A DNA stretch of 53,362 bases from Prevotella sp. (lineage in GTDB: Bacteria > Bacteroidota > Bacteroidia > Bacteroidales > Bacteroidaceae): assembly GCA_024684515.1 (NCBI GenBank), contig JAIKWS010000126.1, positions 1 through 53,362 on the forward strand. Reading direction: 5' to 3'. The position numbers and the translations under genes are program-made. Positions 8,811-17,903 of this stretch are shown here, piece by piece. Under the pieces are notes generated by a model that saw only the letters and a program-made list of their open reading frames with translations, was not told where the DNA came from and made no database searches. Within the stretch, counting starts at the first letter, position 1. The number at the start of each line of letters is the position of its first letter.

Positions 8811-8886
8811 CAGTACTAGGGATTTTTTTCTCCCTAGTTAGGAAAATATTTTTTCGCAACTAGGAAAATATCTTTTTCCAGTACTG
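8811..8886. repeat. AT-rich palindromic intergenic element, copy 2
   Basis: The element is bounded by a perfect 7-bp inverted repeat, CAGTACT (8811-8817) and AGTACTG (8880-8886). Inside are CTAGGGA/TCCCTAG and GTTAGGAAAATATTTT blocks shared with the elements at 29-92 and 15568-15641. Confidence 0.7.
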
Positions 8887-9068
8887 AAAGAAAAAACGGC
8901 ATGTTAGACGATTAAAAACTTTTGAACACTCCTATACAGTGCCAAACACTTCAGCGTTCATGTGCTGGAGCAGAAACATCAATACTGGTTATCTGCTCAC
9001 TCGCACCGCATCCTTATTTCGCATAGTGATTAGCAAAAGAACCTCGAATGAAAATATATTCGAATTTA

Positions 9069-9100
9069 TTTGGTATTCCGCATGCATTTTCGTACCTTTG
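9069..9100 (+). promoter_or_regulatory. Promoter of the GH31 gene
   Basis: TTTG at 9069-9072, a 20-bp spacer and TACCTTTG at 9093-9100 form a near-ideal Bacteroidetes promoter 22 bp before ATG 9123. It lies inside the longer reading frame opening at 9048, which excludes that start. Confidence 0.8.
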
Positions 9101-9122
9101 CCAAAAATGCACTGAGTATATT

Positions 9123-12100
9123 ATGAGCCGAACTGTTTTTCTACTTATGTCGATTGTGTTCACACTGGGCACATGGGGCAATGACAATCATGGAGTGAAG
9201 GAAGTGCGACAGCTGAATAGACAGGCCGTTGAGGTTGTCTATAACGATGGGAAGATCATGACTATTGACTTCTATGGTCCGAACATCTTCCGTCTGTTTC
9301 GTGATGACAATGGCGGTATCGTGCGCAATCCAGATGCGACACCGTCTGCTGATATCCTGGTGAAGGATGCCCGTAGGAATACACAGGTGGAGGTGGTGGC
9401 AAACGACAGTACGATTATGGTCTGCACCCAGCCGCAGCGAGATATTTGTCTGAAATGCTGTATGGTGAGGATTGACAAATCGACAGGCCTGCTGACGTTA
9501 TGGCAAAGGGGTGATGTAGTGTCGATGACAGCTCCCGTGGAGTTCAAGAAAGGTGGATACAACCTGCGGCTTTCGGAGTCCTCTCCCGGCTTCTACTATG
9601 GTGGTGGCGTGCAGAACGGACGATACTCCCATCGAGGTGAACGCATAGATATTGTGAATACCAACTCATGGGTCGATGGTGGCGTCTGCTCCCCTACCCC
9701 GTTCTTCTGGTCCACGGCTGGCTATGGTGTGCTCTGCCATACTTTCAAGCCCGGCTATTATGACTTTACTGACAAGAAAGAAATATTGGTTCATCACGAT
9801 GCCGACTACCTGGATGTTTTCTTCATGCTGGGCAAGACACCTGTAGACATACTGAGGAGCTACTATCAGCTGACAGGGCATCCTGTGCTGCTGCCTAAGT
9901 TTGCTTTTTACGAAGGACACCTCAATGCCTACAACCGCGACTACTGGAAAGAGACCACCGAAGCTGGACGTGGCATCCTCTTCGAGGACGGCAAACGCTA
10001 TGTGGAGAGTCAGAAACCCATAGACGGTGGTATGCGCGAGACCTTGAACGGTGAGGGTGCTTATCAGTTCTCTGCCCGTGCAGTCATCGACCGCTATGCT
10101 CACAACGACATGCCATTGGGATGGATACTACCCAACGATGGCTATGGTGCCGGATACGGTCAGACGGAGACTCTCGACGGCAACATTGCAAACCTGAAGG
10201 CTTTTGGCGACTATGCCCGTTCCAAAGGTGTGGAGACAGGGCTATGGACACAGTCGAACCTGCACCCTGCAGACAGTATACCGGCTCTCTTGCAGCGAGA
10301 CATCATCAAGGAAGTGCGTGATGCCGGTGTGCGTGTATTGAAAACCGATGTGGCCTGGGTGGGTGCTGGCTATTCTTTCGGACTGAACGGTATCAGCAAT
10401 GTGGCACAGATCATGCCCTACTACGGACAGCAGGCAAGACCCTTCATCATCACCCTCGACGGATGGGCTGGCACACAGCGATATGCCGGAGTATGGACTG
10501 GCGACCAGACGGGGGGTGAGTGGGAGTATATCCGTTTCCATATCCCTACCTATATTGGTGCCGGACTTTCAGGACAGCCTAATATCACCAGCGACATGGA
10601 CGGCATCTTTGGAGGAAAGAACATGGAAGTGAACATCCGTGACTTCCAATGGAAGACCTTTACACCCATGCAGCTGAACATGGATGGCTGGGGAGCCAAC
10701 GAGAAATACCCACAGGCACTAGGAGAGCCCGCCACTAGTATCAACCGCTCGTACTTGAAGCTGAAATCCATGCTCCTGCCCTATACCTATACCTTTGCTC
10801 ATGAAGCCGTCGACGGATTGCCCCTCATCCGGGCCATGTTACTGTACAGTGACGATTCCAATATGGACAATCGCACAAAGTACCAATATCTCTATGGGTC
10901 GGAATTCCTTGTTGCTCCCATCTATGAAGCCCCCTCTCCTCATGCCAGAGACGGTGAGGCACAACGACACGGGATTTATCTGCCCAAAGGCAAATGGCAT
11001 GACTACTTTACAGGACAGCCCTACGATGGCGAGTGTGTCATGAATGGCTTTGAGGCACCACTTTGGAAATTGCCCCTCTTCGTCAGGGAAGGTGCTATTA
11101 TCCCCATGAACAACCCTAATAACAACCCATCGCAGATCGACCCTTCGCTACGCATACTGGAGATATGGCCCTCAACACAGCATACCAGTATACAAGTCTA
11201 TGACGATGATGGCACTACAGATACCTATCTTGCTCAAGATGTGTCGCAGCAGGATGGCGACAATTCTTACAACTGGATGACCTACGAGGTGGAGCAACAA
11301 TTAGAGAAAGAACGTGCCACCATCACCGTTCATCCTGCTGAGAAAGGCTTCAAGGGAATGACGACACAGAAGAGGACTCGTTTCGTGCTGAACATGACAA
11401 GCCAACCCAAGAAGGTACGTGTGAGGGTGAACGGCAAGGCTGTGAAGTCTGACTGGCACTATGGCAAGGAACCGTTCATGGAGCTGATAGGCATTCATAG
11501 GCCAGACCAACTCATCGTCGATGTGCCCACGACTTCTATTTATAATAAGGTAGAGTTGACGGTGGAGGGTGTCGTCCTTCCCGTCTCCTGGGAACCAAGC
11601 AACGACGACATAGGCTATGAACTAATGTTCGACAACATGCTCTATAGGAATATCAGTGACACAACGCAGGCCCTGAACATGCTGAGAGAGCCCTTGGAAC
11701 CCGAGACGACATATCACTACCGCCTACGTACCATAGCCAAGGGCAAAGTGGGTTCCTGGAAGGACTGTGTTTTCCGTACTGCTGACGATCCGTTAAAACT
11801 GGCTATGAACGGGCTGACTGGCACATGCTCCGTAGCAGAACAGCCTGGTGCTGACATCAGCCACCTTTTCGACCTGGACGAGCACGGGGAGCTGTGGCAT
11901 ACTGACTGGCAGAACAATGAGGCAGTACCCTTCACCATTGACATTGACATGCATGCCACCACCGAGCTAGACCATATCACCTACGTGCCTCGCGACAATG
12001 CCGGCAACGGTACCATCCTGGCTGGCACTTTGCAGCTTAGTGCTGACGGTCGGACATGGAGTGAGCCGCTACCTTTCCAATGGGCACGCAACAACAAGCA

Positions 12101-12869
12101 GAAGACTATAGATCTCGCACACATGGACTTCCTCCCTTCTGAGACTTCTGAGGGGACAGTCAGACTCGGAATAGCAACCACCCGTTATCTCCGTCTTTGT
12201 GTCAGCAAGGCTGTAGGGAACTTTGGATCGGGTGCCGAGTTTTATGCCTTCCGTAAACCAGGAGCCAAGGTGCTCATTCCTGGTGACATCAACCAAGATG
12301 GCAGTATAGACGAGAATGACCTCACCTCCTATCTTAACTACACAGGGTTGCGTATGGGAGACAGTGATTTCGATGGTTATGTCTCCGTAGGTGACGTGAA
12401 CCACAATGGGATTATCGATGCACAGGATATAAGCTACGTGACCACACAGCTCGAGGGAGGAATCACTCCTTCTGACAAGCCGCTGTCTGGGAGGATTACA
12501 ATGAAGACCGACCGTCAGCAATATGCCACAGGCGACGATATTGTCATCACCGTTACCGGTCAGGACTTGTCGGACATCAATGCCCTCAGTCTCGTCTTGC
12601 CCTACAATCAGCAGCAGATGGAATTCTTGCGCATGGAACCCATTGGCGTTGGTGAGATGTTCAACATGACCAACGACAGGCTGCACTCAAAGGGTGACCG
12701 CGTGCTCTATCCCACCTTTGTCAATATTGGTCAACAACCAACCATCAAAGGGTCGCCTGTGCTCTTCCGACTCCATTTCAAGGCACTCACCAAACTATCC
12801 CTACGACAGTTGCCTTTCACTGGCATGATTGTCAACCGACAATTAGAAGCTCGTGACATTCTTCCCTAA
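9123..12869 (+). CDS. GH31 glycosidase with dockerin-like and cohesin-like C-terminal modules
   Basis: 1248 residues, secreted (signal peptide about 1-19). A GH31 N-terminal beta domain precedes the barrel, with nucleophile Asp409 in LKTDVAWVG and probable acid/base Asp461 in WTGDQTGG. A beta-sandwich follows (to about 815), then a fibronectin-III-like module (about 819-888) and a discoidin/F5-8C-like module (about 890-1045). Residues about 1056-1115 form a dockerin-like pair of calcium loops (DINQDGSIDEND and DVNHNGIIDAQD). A cohesin-like beta-sandwich (about 1122-1248, YATGDDIVITVTG) ends the protein. GH31 covers alpha-glucosidases and alpha-xylosidases; the exact substrate is not evident. 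It is monocistronic and convergent with the TonB-dependent receptor. Confidence 0.9.
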   Translation: MSRTVFLLMSIVFTLGTWGNDNHGVKEVRQLNRQAVEVVYNDGKIMTIDFYGPNIFRLFRDDNGGIVRNPDATPSADILVKDARRNTQVEVVANDSTIMVCTQPQRDICLKCCMVRIDKSTGLLTLWQRGDVVSMTAPVEFKKGGYNLRLSESSPGFYYGGGVQNGRYSHRGERIDIVNTNSWVDGGVCSPTPFFWSTAGYGVLCHTFKPGYYDFTDKKEILVHHDADYLDVFFMLGKTPVDILRSYYQLTGHPVLLPKFAFYEGHLNAYNRDYWKETTEAGRGILFEDGKRYVESQKPIDGGMRETLNGEGAYQFSARAVIDRYAHNDMPLGWILPNDGYGAGYGQTETLDGNIANLKAFGDYARSKGVETGLWTQSNLHPADSIPALLQRDIIKEVRDAGVRVLKTDVAWVGAGYSFGLNGISNVAQIMPYYGQQARPFIITLDGWAGTQRYAGVWTGDQTGGEWEYIRFHIPTYIGAGLSGQPNITSDMDGIFGGKNMEVNIRDFQWKTFTPMQLNMDGWGANEKYPQALGEPATSINRSYLKLKSMLLPYTYTFAHEAVDGLPLIRAMLLYSDDSNMDNRTKYQYLYGSEFLVAPIYEAPSPHARDGEAQRHGIYLPKGKWHDYFTGQPYDGECVMNGFEAPLWKLPLFVREGAIIPMNNPNNNPSQIDPSLRILEIWPSTQHTSIQVYDDDGTTDTYLAQDVSQQDGDNSYNWMTYEVEQQLEKERATITVHPAEKGFKGMTTQKRTRFVLNMTSQPKKVRVRVNGKAVKSDWHYGKEPFMELIGIHRPDQLIVDVPTTSIYNKVELTVEGVVLPVSWEPSNDDIGYELMFDNMLYRNISDTTQALNMLREPLEPETTYHYRLRTIAKGKVGSWKDCVFRTADDPLKLAMNGLTGTCSVAEQPGADISHLFDLDEHGELWHTDWQNNEAVPFTIDIDMHATTELDHITYVPRDNAGNGTILAGTLQLSADGRTWSEPLPFQWARNNKQKTIDLAHMDFLPSETSEGTVRLGIATTRYLRLCVSKAVGNFGSGAEFYAFRKPGAKVLIPGDINQDGSIDENDLTSYLNYTGLRMGDSDFDGYVSVGDVNHNGIIDAQDISYVTTQLEGGITPSDKPLSGRITMKTDRQQYATGDDIVITVTGQDLSDINALSLVLPYNQQQMEFLRMEPIGVGEMFNMTNDRLHSKGDRVLYPTFVNIGQQPTIKGSPVLFRLHFKALTKLSLRQLPFTGMIVNRQLEARDILP

Positions 12870-12900
12870 ACATTATTACGAGAATAAGCTGGGAAAAGTA

Positions 12901-12970
12901 CACAGTAATCAACTACTGTGAGCAAATAAGAAGAGGACCGCAGCATGCACATCCCTGTGCTACTGCGGCC
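12901..12970. terminator. Hairpins between convergent GH31 and TonB receptor genes
   Basis: Two stem-loops occupy the 135-bp convergent gap. CACAGTA/TACTGTG (12901-12907 and 12914-12920) has a 6-base loop. CCGCAG/CTGCGG (12938-12943 and 12963-12968) has inner CACA/TGTG pairing. Neither has a long T-run, so intrinsic termination is only plausible. Confidence 0.4.
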
Positions 12971-13004
12971 TTGCCTATTATATTAGAATCTTTATGTGGT
13001 CCTA

Positions 13005-15395
13005 TCAGAAATGCAGTCTCAAGTCGATGCCTGCCTGGAAAGGATTGCCCAGCTGTGCGAAGTAGAGTGTCTGTCCAGCCATGGGGCTATCGGTGGCAAA
13101 GGTATTGTACTTCTTGTCAGTCAGATTGCGTCCCCATAGGCTCACACTGACAGCTCCGAAATCAGCATCCACATGGGCACCTAGCAGTGTGAACAGGTCC
13201 TGAGAGTATTTGTTCTCATTGTCCCAGTAGGTCTTGCCCTGTGCTGTGACATTGGCTCCTATGGTGATTGCCTTCATCAGATTGCCACTCATGTCGATAC
13301 GGTAGTCGGCATAGGCAGACAGGGTGTGTTCCGGCACGAAGGGCACGTGGTTGTCCTTGTAGCTGACAGCCACCATCTTGCCTTCTGCACCAGTGATGCT
13401 GTCGGTATATTCCTTGAATGCTGCGTGGGTATAACCATAGTTCACTCCCCATGCAAGATGGTCGTCAAAGGCACTGCCACGCAACGATGCTTCTACACCA
13501 CAGCTGTAGCTCTTGCCGGCATTGACCATCATACGTCCAAAGCCATAGTTGCCCGCCATCACAGAGAGTTGCTGGTTGCGTATCTGCATGTAGAAGCCGG
13601 CCAGGTCGAGCTGTAGTTTCGAATCGAAGAGATTCAGATGGGTGCCAAACTCAAAGTTCCAGCTTTCTTCTGGTTTGAAACTGATGGTCTCACGCATGTT
13701 GTTATAGTCTTCCAGTGTGTGTGTCAGGTTCATGTCGCCACGTGCTGTCTGGGCTTTGCCTTGCAACTCTGTCTGTAGTATATCGCTGAACATCTGGATG
13801 TTGAATCCTCCTGCACGATAGCCTTTGGCCACCTGAGTATAGATGTTGCTACCATGTTTGTCGATCTTATAGGTAAGTCCGAACTTAGGCAACCACTGTT
13901 CGAAGCTCGAGTGGTCCTCATGCTGCAGTTCTGAGATCACGTTGGCCTTGACCTGTGTGCCCATGACACTCTCATCCAAATGCATGGCTCCCATGGTGTT
14001 ATAGTCGATGGCAGCTTGCGACAAGTCGTAGCGTAGTCCCATGGTCAACGTGAGGTTTGAGGTGATATCGATGTCCGACTGGTGGAAGATTCCGAAGTTG
14101 TGCTGTGGTGTTCGGAAATGTCCTGGTATGGGGTCTATGTCCATTCTGATGTGGCAGCCACCAGCACGTTCGATCATCGCTGCTGCAGCCTGTTCTCCCA
14201 TCCGCTTGGCCATAGCGTTCAGCATGCCATAGTAGGCATAGTCCTCAATCATCTTGGAGAGATAGTCGTTCATGGCAGGGTCAAAGTACACGGGAGCTAT
14301 TGTCTTCAGTGCCTGATAGGAATAGAAGGCTCCTGTGGTCCAGTGCCAGGGTCCAGTGGTGCGGCTCTTCAGTGTCAGTTCCTGCGTCAGTGCATTTTCC
14401 AGCTGTGCTTGTTCCATATGCATATAGTCCTGAGGACGATAGTCAATATCCATGAGCATGTCGTCTTTCAGATACTGCCACGAAGCGGTATAGTTCACGT
14501 CAGCCCAGTCGGCACGGTAGTTAAGTGCCAGTCCTGTGTTCAGCATGTGCCGCTTGTAGTTGCCCTGGCGGTTGGAATAGGGGTCCTGTGTGTCGCCACC
14601 CGTCAGGCTCATTTCCCCATATGCAAAGCCATTCTGCTTCGTATACTGATAGTCGCTGGAAAAGTCCACCATCAGTCGACTGTTGGGCTGCCACATCAGT
14701 CGTATGCGTGCCCCACCCTCGTCCATCTTGTCTGCGTGGTCGCCAGTGGTGCTATTGTCGAGAAATCCCTGCTGTCCCTGATAGAATCCAGCCAGCGATA
14801 GTCCCAGCTGTTCGTTGAGCATGCTGTGGTGCGACACCTCAGCCTTGCGATAGAGGGCAGTGCCAAAGCTCAGGTTGACGTCAGTGCCCTGATAGTTCAG
14901 TGGCGAACGGGTGTACATTCGCACCAGTCCTCCCTCGCTATTCTGTCCATAAAGCGTTCCCTGAGGTCCACGCAGCACGTCGATACGGTCCACATCATAG
15001 GCATGGAAATTGAGCATCGACTTGTTGACTAGCGGGATATTGTTGAGGTAGAGGCCTACGGAAGGACTGTTCACACGCGAGCCTATCCCACGCATATATA
15101 TAGAAGATGTGTAGCGTGAGCCATAGCTGGGCATCACGAACGACGGTACGAAATTGGACACGTCTCGCAGGTCGCGCAACCCCAGTTGCTTCATTTCTGC
15201 ATCAGAGAACAGGGTACTGCTCAGTGGCTGCTGACGCAACAGGTGCAGGTCTTTGGGTTCTGAAACTACGACTACTTCATCGAGGTCTACTACTCGTGAA
15301 GAATCGTTAACACTTATGTCTGTCGGTGTAACACCATCCGCAGCACTCGCTGATGCTACGGAAGAAATAGCTAGAAACAAGAAAAATTTCTTCAT
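13005..15395 (-). CDS. TonB-dependent outer-membrane receptor
   Basis: 796 residues with a signal peptide (about 1-19, ending SASA). A TonB-box-like acidic stretch (VVDLDEVVVVSEP) comes first. The plug domain (about 50-165) carries the hallmark segments IYMRGIGSR and VDRIDVLRGPQGTLYGQNSEGG. A long beta-barrel follows, ending in the aromatic RLHF typical of outer-membrane proteins. It imports a bound ligand using TonB-ExbBD energy. It lacks the carboxypeptidase-like N-terminal domain of SusC and no SusD gene is adjacent, so it is better read as a siderophore/vitamin/metal-type receptor than a glycan importer; the ligand is unknown. It has its own minus-strand promoter. Confidence 0.92.
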   Translation of the reverse strand: MKKFFLFLAISSVASASAADGVTPTDISVNDSSRVVDLDEVVVVSEPKDLHLLRQQPLSSTLFSDAEMKQLGLRDLRDVSNFVPSFVMPSYGSRYTSSIYMRGIGSRVNSPSVGLYLNNIPLVNKSMLNFHAYDVDRIDVLRGPQGTLYGQNSEGGLVRMYTRSPLNYQGTDVNLSFGTALYRKAEVSHHSMLNEQLGLSLAGFYQGQQGFLDNSTTGDHADKMDEGGARIRLMWQPNSRLMVDFSSDYQYTKQNGFAYGEMSLTGGDTQDPYSNRQGNYKRHMLNTGLALNYRADWADVNYTASWQYLKDDMLMDIDYRPQDYMHMEQAQLENALTQELTLKSRTTGPWHWTTGAFYSYQALKTIAPVYFDPAMNDYLSKMIEDYAYYGMLNAMAKRMGEQAAAAMIERAGGCHIRMDIDPIPGHFRTPQHNFGIFHQSDIDITSNLTLTMGLRYDLSQAAIDYNTMGAMHLDESVMGTQVKANVISELQHEDHSSFEQWLPKFGLTYKIDKHGSNIYTQVAKGYRAGGFNIQMFSDILQTELQGKAQTARGDMNLTHTLEDYNNMRETISFKPEESWNFEFGTHLNLFDSKLQLDLAGFYMQIRNQQLSVMAGNYGFGRMMVNAGKSYSCGVEASLRGSAFDDHLAWGVNYGYTHAAFKEYTDSITGAEGKMVAVSYKDNHVPFVPEHTLSAYADYRIDMSGNLMKAITIGANVTAQGKTYWDNENKYSQDLFTLLGAHVDADFGAVSVSLWGRNLTDKKYNTFATDSPMAGQTLYFAQLGNPFQAGIDLRLHF

Positions 15396-15411
15396 ACTTG
15401 AAAATTTTGTG

Positions 15412-15419
15412 CAAAGGTA
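15412..15419 (-). promoter_or_regulatory. -7 element of the TonB receptor gene
   Basis: The minus strand reads TACCTTTG followed by C, 17 bp before the ATG. The two AATCCACAT copies at 15426-15449 and the facing GGATT at 15456-15460 cover the spacer/-33 region and could be an operator; this is inference. Confidence 0.6.
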
Positions 15420-15567
15420 CTGCTAAATCCACATGTCCACAATCCACATTTATATGGATTTTCGTTTGAATACTTTTCGCAACAAAGGCATAGATTGATT
15501 ATGCAACATCCACAAATGTAAACTATTTTCAAAGCTCCCACAGATGTGTCATACGATGGAGTTTTCG

Positions 15568-15641
15568 CTGCCTAGTGAGGAAAAAATTATTTCCTAGTGA
15601 GGAAAAAATATTTCCCTAGGCAGGGAAAAATATTTCCCATT
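15568..15641. repeat. AT-rich palindromic intergenic element, copy 3
   Basis: CCTAGTGAGGAAAAAAT occurs twice in direct repeat, ending in TTTCCCTAGGCAGGGAAAA. A perfect 8-bp inverted repeat, CTGCCTAG (15568-15575) and CTAGGCAG (15616-15623), brackets it. It shares CTAGTGAGGAAAAAATATTTCC with the copy at 45-70 in composition and order. Confidence 0.75.
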
Positions 15642-15699
15642 AACCATAGTTTCAGCAGTTCTTCTGTCTTGTTAAATATATTTACCTATCGAAATGGGG

Positions 15700-15873
15700 A
15701 TTGTTGCATGTTGCAATGTTGCATAAGGACTCACCCACCCCATAGCAAGTTACACAAAAGTAAATTCTTGTAATACCGCGATCAATCCGTCATTTCCCTG
15801 TCGCAGGGAAAAGCATTTTCCTAACCAACCCGCTCAATGCATCAGTCCTTCATGCAACATGCAACGCAACAAT
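15700..15873. repeat. Long imperfect inverted repeat upstream of phoH
   Basis: The segment 15700-15731 (ATTGTTGCATGTTGC...) is the near reverse complement of 15844-15873 (...GCAACGCAACAAT). The arms of about 30 bp are rich in GTTGCA/TGCAAC, with a ~112-bp spacer. The arms could pair into a long stem; alternatively the TGCAAC clusters could be multiple protein-binding sites. Confidence 0.6.
15793..15811. repeat. Perfect short hairpin
   Basis: TTTCCCTG, loop TCG, CAGGGAAA, sitting inside the spacer of the long inverted repeat. It shares the TTTCCCT/AGGGAAA theme with the palindromic elements but lacks their CTAG core. Confidence 0.6.
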
Positions 15874-15957
15874 GCCACAAAACATGATGCATCGACATGA
15901 TGAAACCCATCAAGATTGGATTTACAGAACCATGATTTGCAAAAACTATGCAATTTA

Positions 15958-15989
15958 TTTGTCACTATGCGATAAATTTCGTAACTTTG
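15958..15989 (+). promoter_or_regulatory. Promoter of the phoH-to-purM operon
   Basis: TTTG at 15958-15961, 20 bp, then TAACTTTG at 15982-15989. No other TAnnTTTG box is seen in the small gaps downstream, so this probably drives all seven genes to 22715. Confidence 0.8.
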
Positions 15990-16012
15990 CGCGAAAATTA
16001 AAAATACACATT

Positions 16013-16978
16013 TTGATAGAAAAGCATATTGTTTTAGAGGATATCGACCCCGTAGTGTTCTATGGTGTTGGAAATTCGCACCTGCAGATGCTGAAAGCCC
16101 TCTTTCCCAAGCTTCGCATCGTAGCTCGCGATAACGTGATCAGAGTGCTGGGTGACGAACAGCAGATAGCTGCCTTTGAAGAGAGCATTGAGAAGATGCG
16201 TCTTCACGTCCTGAAATTCAATGCTTTAAAGGAGGAGGACATCCTGGACATTACAAAGGGGAAGCGACTGAATGACGATGTGCCTGACGACGTGGTGTGC
16301 TACTCGGTCAGCGGCAGACCCATCAAGGCTCGCTCTAAGAACCAGCAGCTGCTCATCGACTCCTACCTCGAGAACGACATGCTGTTTGCCGTAGGACCTG
16401 CAGGAACTGGTAAGACATACCTGTCTATCGCCTTGGCTGTCAAAGCATTAAAGGACAAAAGCGCCAAGAAGATAATCCTGAGTCGACCTGCTGTGGAAGC
16501 AGGAGAGAAACTGGGATTCCTGCCTGGCGACATGAAAGACAAGATAGATCCCTACCTGCAGCCCCTCTATGACGCTCTAGAGGATATGCTTCCTGCCGTG
16601 AAGCTACAGGACATGATGGAGAAACACGTCATACAGATAGCCCCACTGGCTTTCATGCGTGGACGCACACTGAGCGATGCCGTAGTGATACTCGACGAGG
16701 CACAGAACACCACCCCGGCCCAGATCAGGATGTTTCTCACCCGCATGGGATGGAACACAAAGATGATCATCACTGGCGACACCTCGCAAATAGACTTGCC
16801 GCCAAAAGCCAAAAGCGGACTCATAGAAGCCCTGCACATATTGACAGGCATAGAGGGTATAGGTGTGGTGAACCTGACGCAGAAAGACATCGTCAGGCAT
16901 AAGCTGGTGACCAGGATTGTAAACGCATACGATAATTACGATAAAGAAATAAACAATGAACGCATTAACCAAGACTGA
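16013..16978 (+). CDS. phoH: PhoH-family ATPase (YbeZ/PhoL type)
   Basis: 321 residues, cytoplasmic. A short KH-like N-terminal part ([20 protein letters not shown]) precedes a RecA/helicase-like NTPase core with Walker A GPAGTGKT (128-135) and Walker B VVILDEAQ (Asp228, Glu229), then [10 protein letters not shown]. The family is linked to RNA metabolism and ribosome maturation; it is often paired with YbeY, which is not next door here. TTG 16013 is selected as the start: it begins the conserved [12 protein letters not shown] core and lies 23 bp after the promoter, whereas the reading frame opens further upstream at 15872 inside the promoter and repeats. The 3' end overlaps purC by 23 bases. 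Confidence 0.9.
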   Translation: MIEKHIVLEDIDPVVFYGVGNSHLQMLKALFPKLRIVARDNVIRVLGDEQQIAAFEESIEKMRLHVLKFNALKEEDILDITKGKRLNDDVPDDVVCYSVSGRPIKARSKNQQLLIDSYLENDMLFAVGPAGTGKTYLSIALAVKALKDKSAKKIILSRPAVEAGEKLGFLPGDMKDKIDPYLQPLYDALEDMLPAVKLQDMMEKHVIQIAPLAFMRGRTLSDAVVILDEAQNTTPAQIRMFLTRMGWNTKMIITGDTSQIDLPPKAKSGLIEALHILTGIEGIGVVNLTQKDIVRHKLVTRIVNAYDNYDKEINNERINQD

Positions 16979-17903
16979 ATTCCATTTTGATGGACAGAAA
17001 AGCGTGTATCACGGAAAGGTACGCGACGTGTATAACATTAATGACGACCTGATGGTGATGGTAGCCACCGACCGCATATCGGCATTCGATGTGGTGCTGC
17101 CCAAGGGCATCCCATTCAAGGGACAGGTGCTCAACCAGATTGCCGCCAAATTCCTCGATGCCACTACCGACATCTGCCCCAACTGGAAGCTCGCCACCCC
17201 CGACCCTATGGTAACCGTTGGCCTGAAGTGTGAGGGATTCCGTGTTGAGATGATTATCCGCAGCATACTCACAGGCTCTGCCTGGCGCGAATACAAGAAC
17301 GGCTGTCGCGAGCTATGCGGTGTGAAACTGCCTGATGGCATGAAAGAGAACGAACGCTTCCCAGAGCCTATCATCACCCCGACCACCAAAGCTGACGAGG
17401 GGCACGACATGAATATCTCGAAAGAGGAAATCATTGCCCAGGGACTGGTGTCAGCAGAAGACTATGCCATCATGGAAGACTACACCCGCAAGATCTTTGC
17501 CCGTGGACAGGAGATAGCCGCCAAGCGAGGTCTTATCCTCGTAGACACGAAGTATGAATTCGGAAAACGTGACGGCAAGGTATATCTCATTGACGAGATA
17601 CATACCCCCGACAGCAGCCGCTACTTCTATGCCGACGGATACGAGGAGAAACTGGCAATGGGAGAGCCCCAGCGACAGCTGTCGAAAGAGTTCGTACGCC
17701 AGTGGCTTATCGAGCACGACTTCATGAACGAGCCAGGACAGGTGATGCCAGAAATCACCGACGAATATGCAGAAAGCGTCAGTGAACGATATATCGAGCT
17801 CTACGAGCACATCGTAGGCGAGAAATTCGACAGGGCAGCTGAGACAGGTGACATCGCCTCACGCATAGAGAAGAACGTGAGCGAATGGCTCAAAAATAGA
17901 TAA
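16956..17903 (+). CDS. purC: Phosphoribosylaminoimidazole-succinocarboxamide synthase
   Basis: 315 residues; de novo purine step that joins aspartate to CAIR using ATP, giving SAICAR. Recognised from YHGKVRDVY near the N terminus, [33 protein letters not shown], and [11 protein letters not shown] with [12 protein letters not shown] in the ATP/Mg site. The length fits the longer eukaryote/Bacteroidetes-type PurC. ATG 16956 lies within the end of phoH (23-base overlap). The stop shares one base with the menG start (TAATG), so the three genes are tightly coupled. Confidence 0.95.
   Translation: MNALTKTEFHFDGQKSVYHGKVRDVYNINDDLMVMVATDRISAFDVVLPKGIPFKGQVLNQIAAKFLDATTDICPNWKLATPDPMVTVGLKCEGFRVEMIIRSILTGSAWREYKNGCRELCGVKLPDGMKENERFPEPIITPTTKADEGHDMNISKEEIIAQGLVSAEDYAIMEDYTRKIFARGQEIAAKRGLILVDTKYEFGKRDGKVYLIDEIHTPDSSRYFYADGYEEKLAMGEPQRQLSKEFVRQWLIEHDFMNEPGQVMPEITDEYAESVSERYIELYEHIVGEKFDRAAETGDIASRIEKNVSEWLKNR

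Larger units (their letters stand above)
8490..9122. other. Repeat-rich gap between hisC and the GH31 gene
   Basis: No gene is seen in these 633 bp. The stretch contains the 12-bp tandem array (8527-8700), an AT-rich palindromic element (8811-8886) and the GH31 promoter (9069-9100). I see nothing in 8707-8810 or 8887-9068. Confidence 0.7.
15396..16012. other. Divergent gap between TonB receptor and phoH
   Basis: No gene is supported. It holds the receptor -7 box, a direct repeat AATCCACAT (15426-15434, 15441-15449) just upstream of that box, an AT-rich palindrome (15568-15641), a long split inverted repeat (15700-15873), a small perfect hairpin (15793-15811) and the phoH promoter (15958-15989). 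Confidence 0.7.

Noticed and set aside
13005..15395. TonB-dependent receptor as a SusC of a polysaccharide utilisation locus
   Set aside because: It lacks the N-terminal carboxypeptidase-like domain and a SusD neighbour, and GH31 is convergent rather than co-directional.
15872..16012. Upstream ATG for phoH
   Set aside because: The extension crosses the promoter (15958-15989) and the inverted repeat and has no similarity to PhoH N termini.
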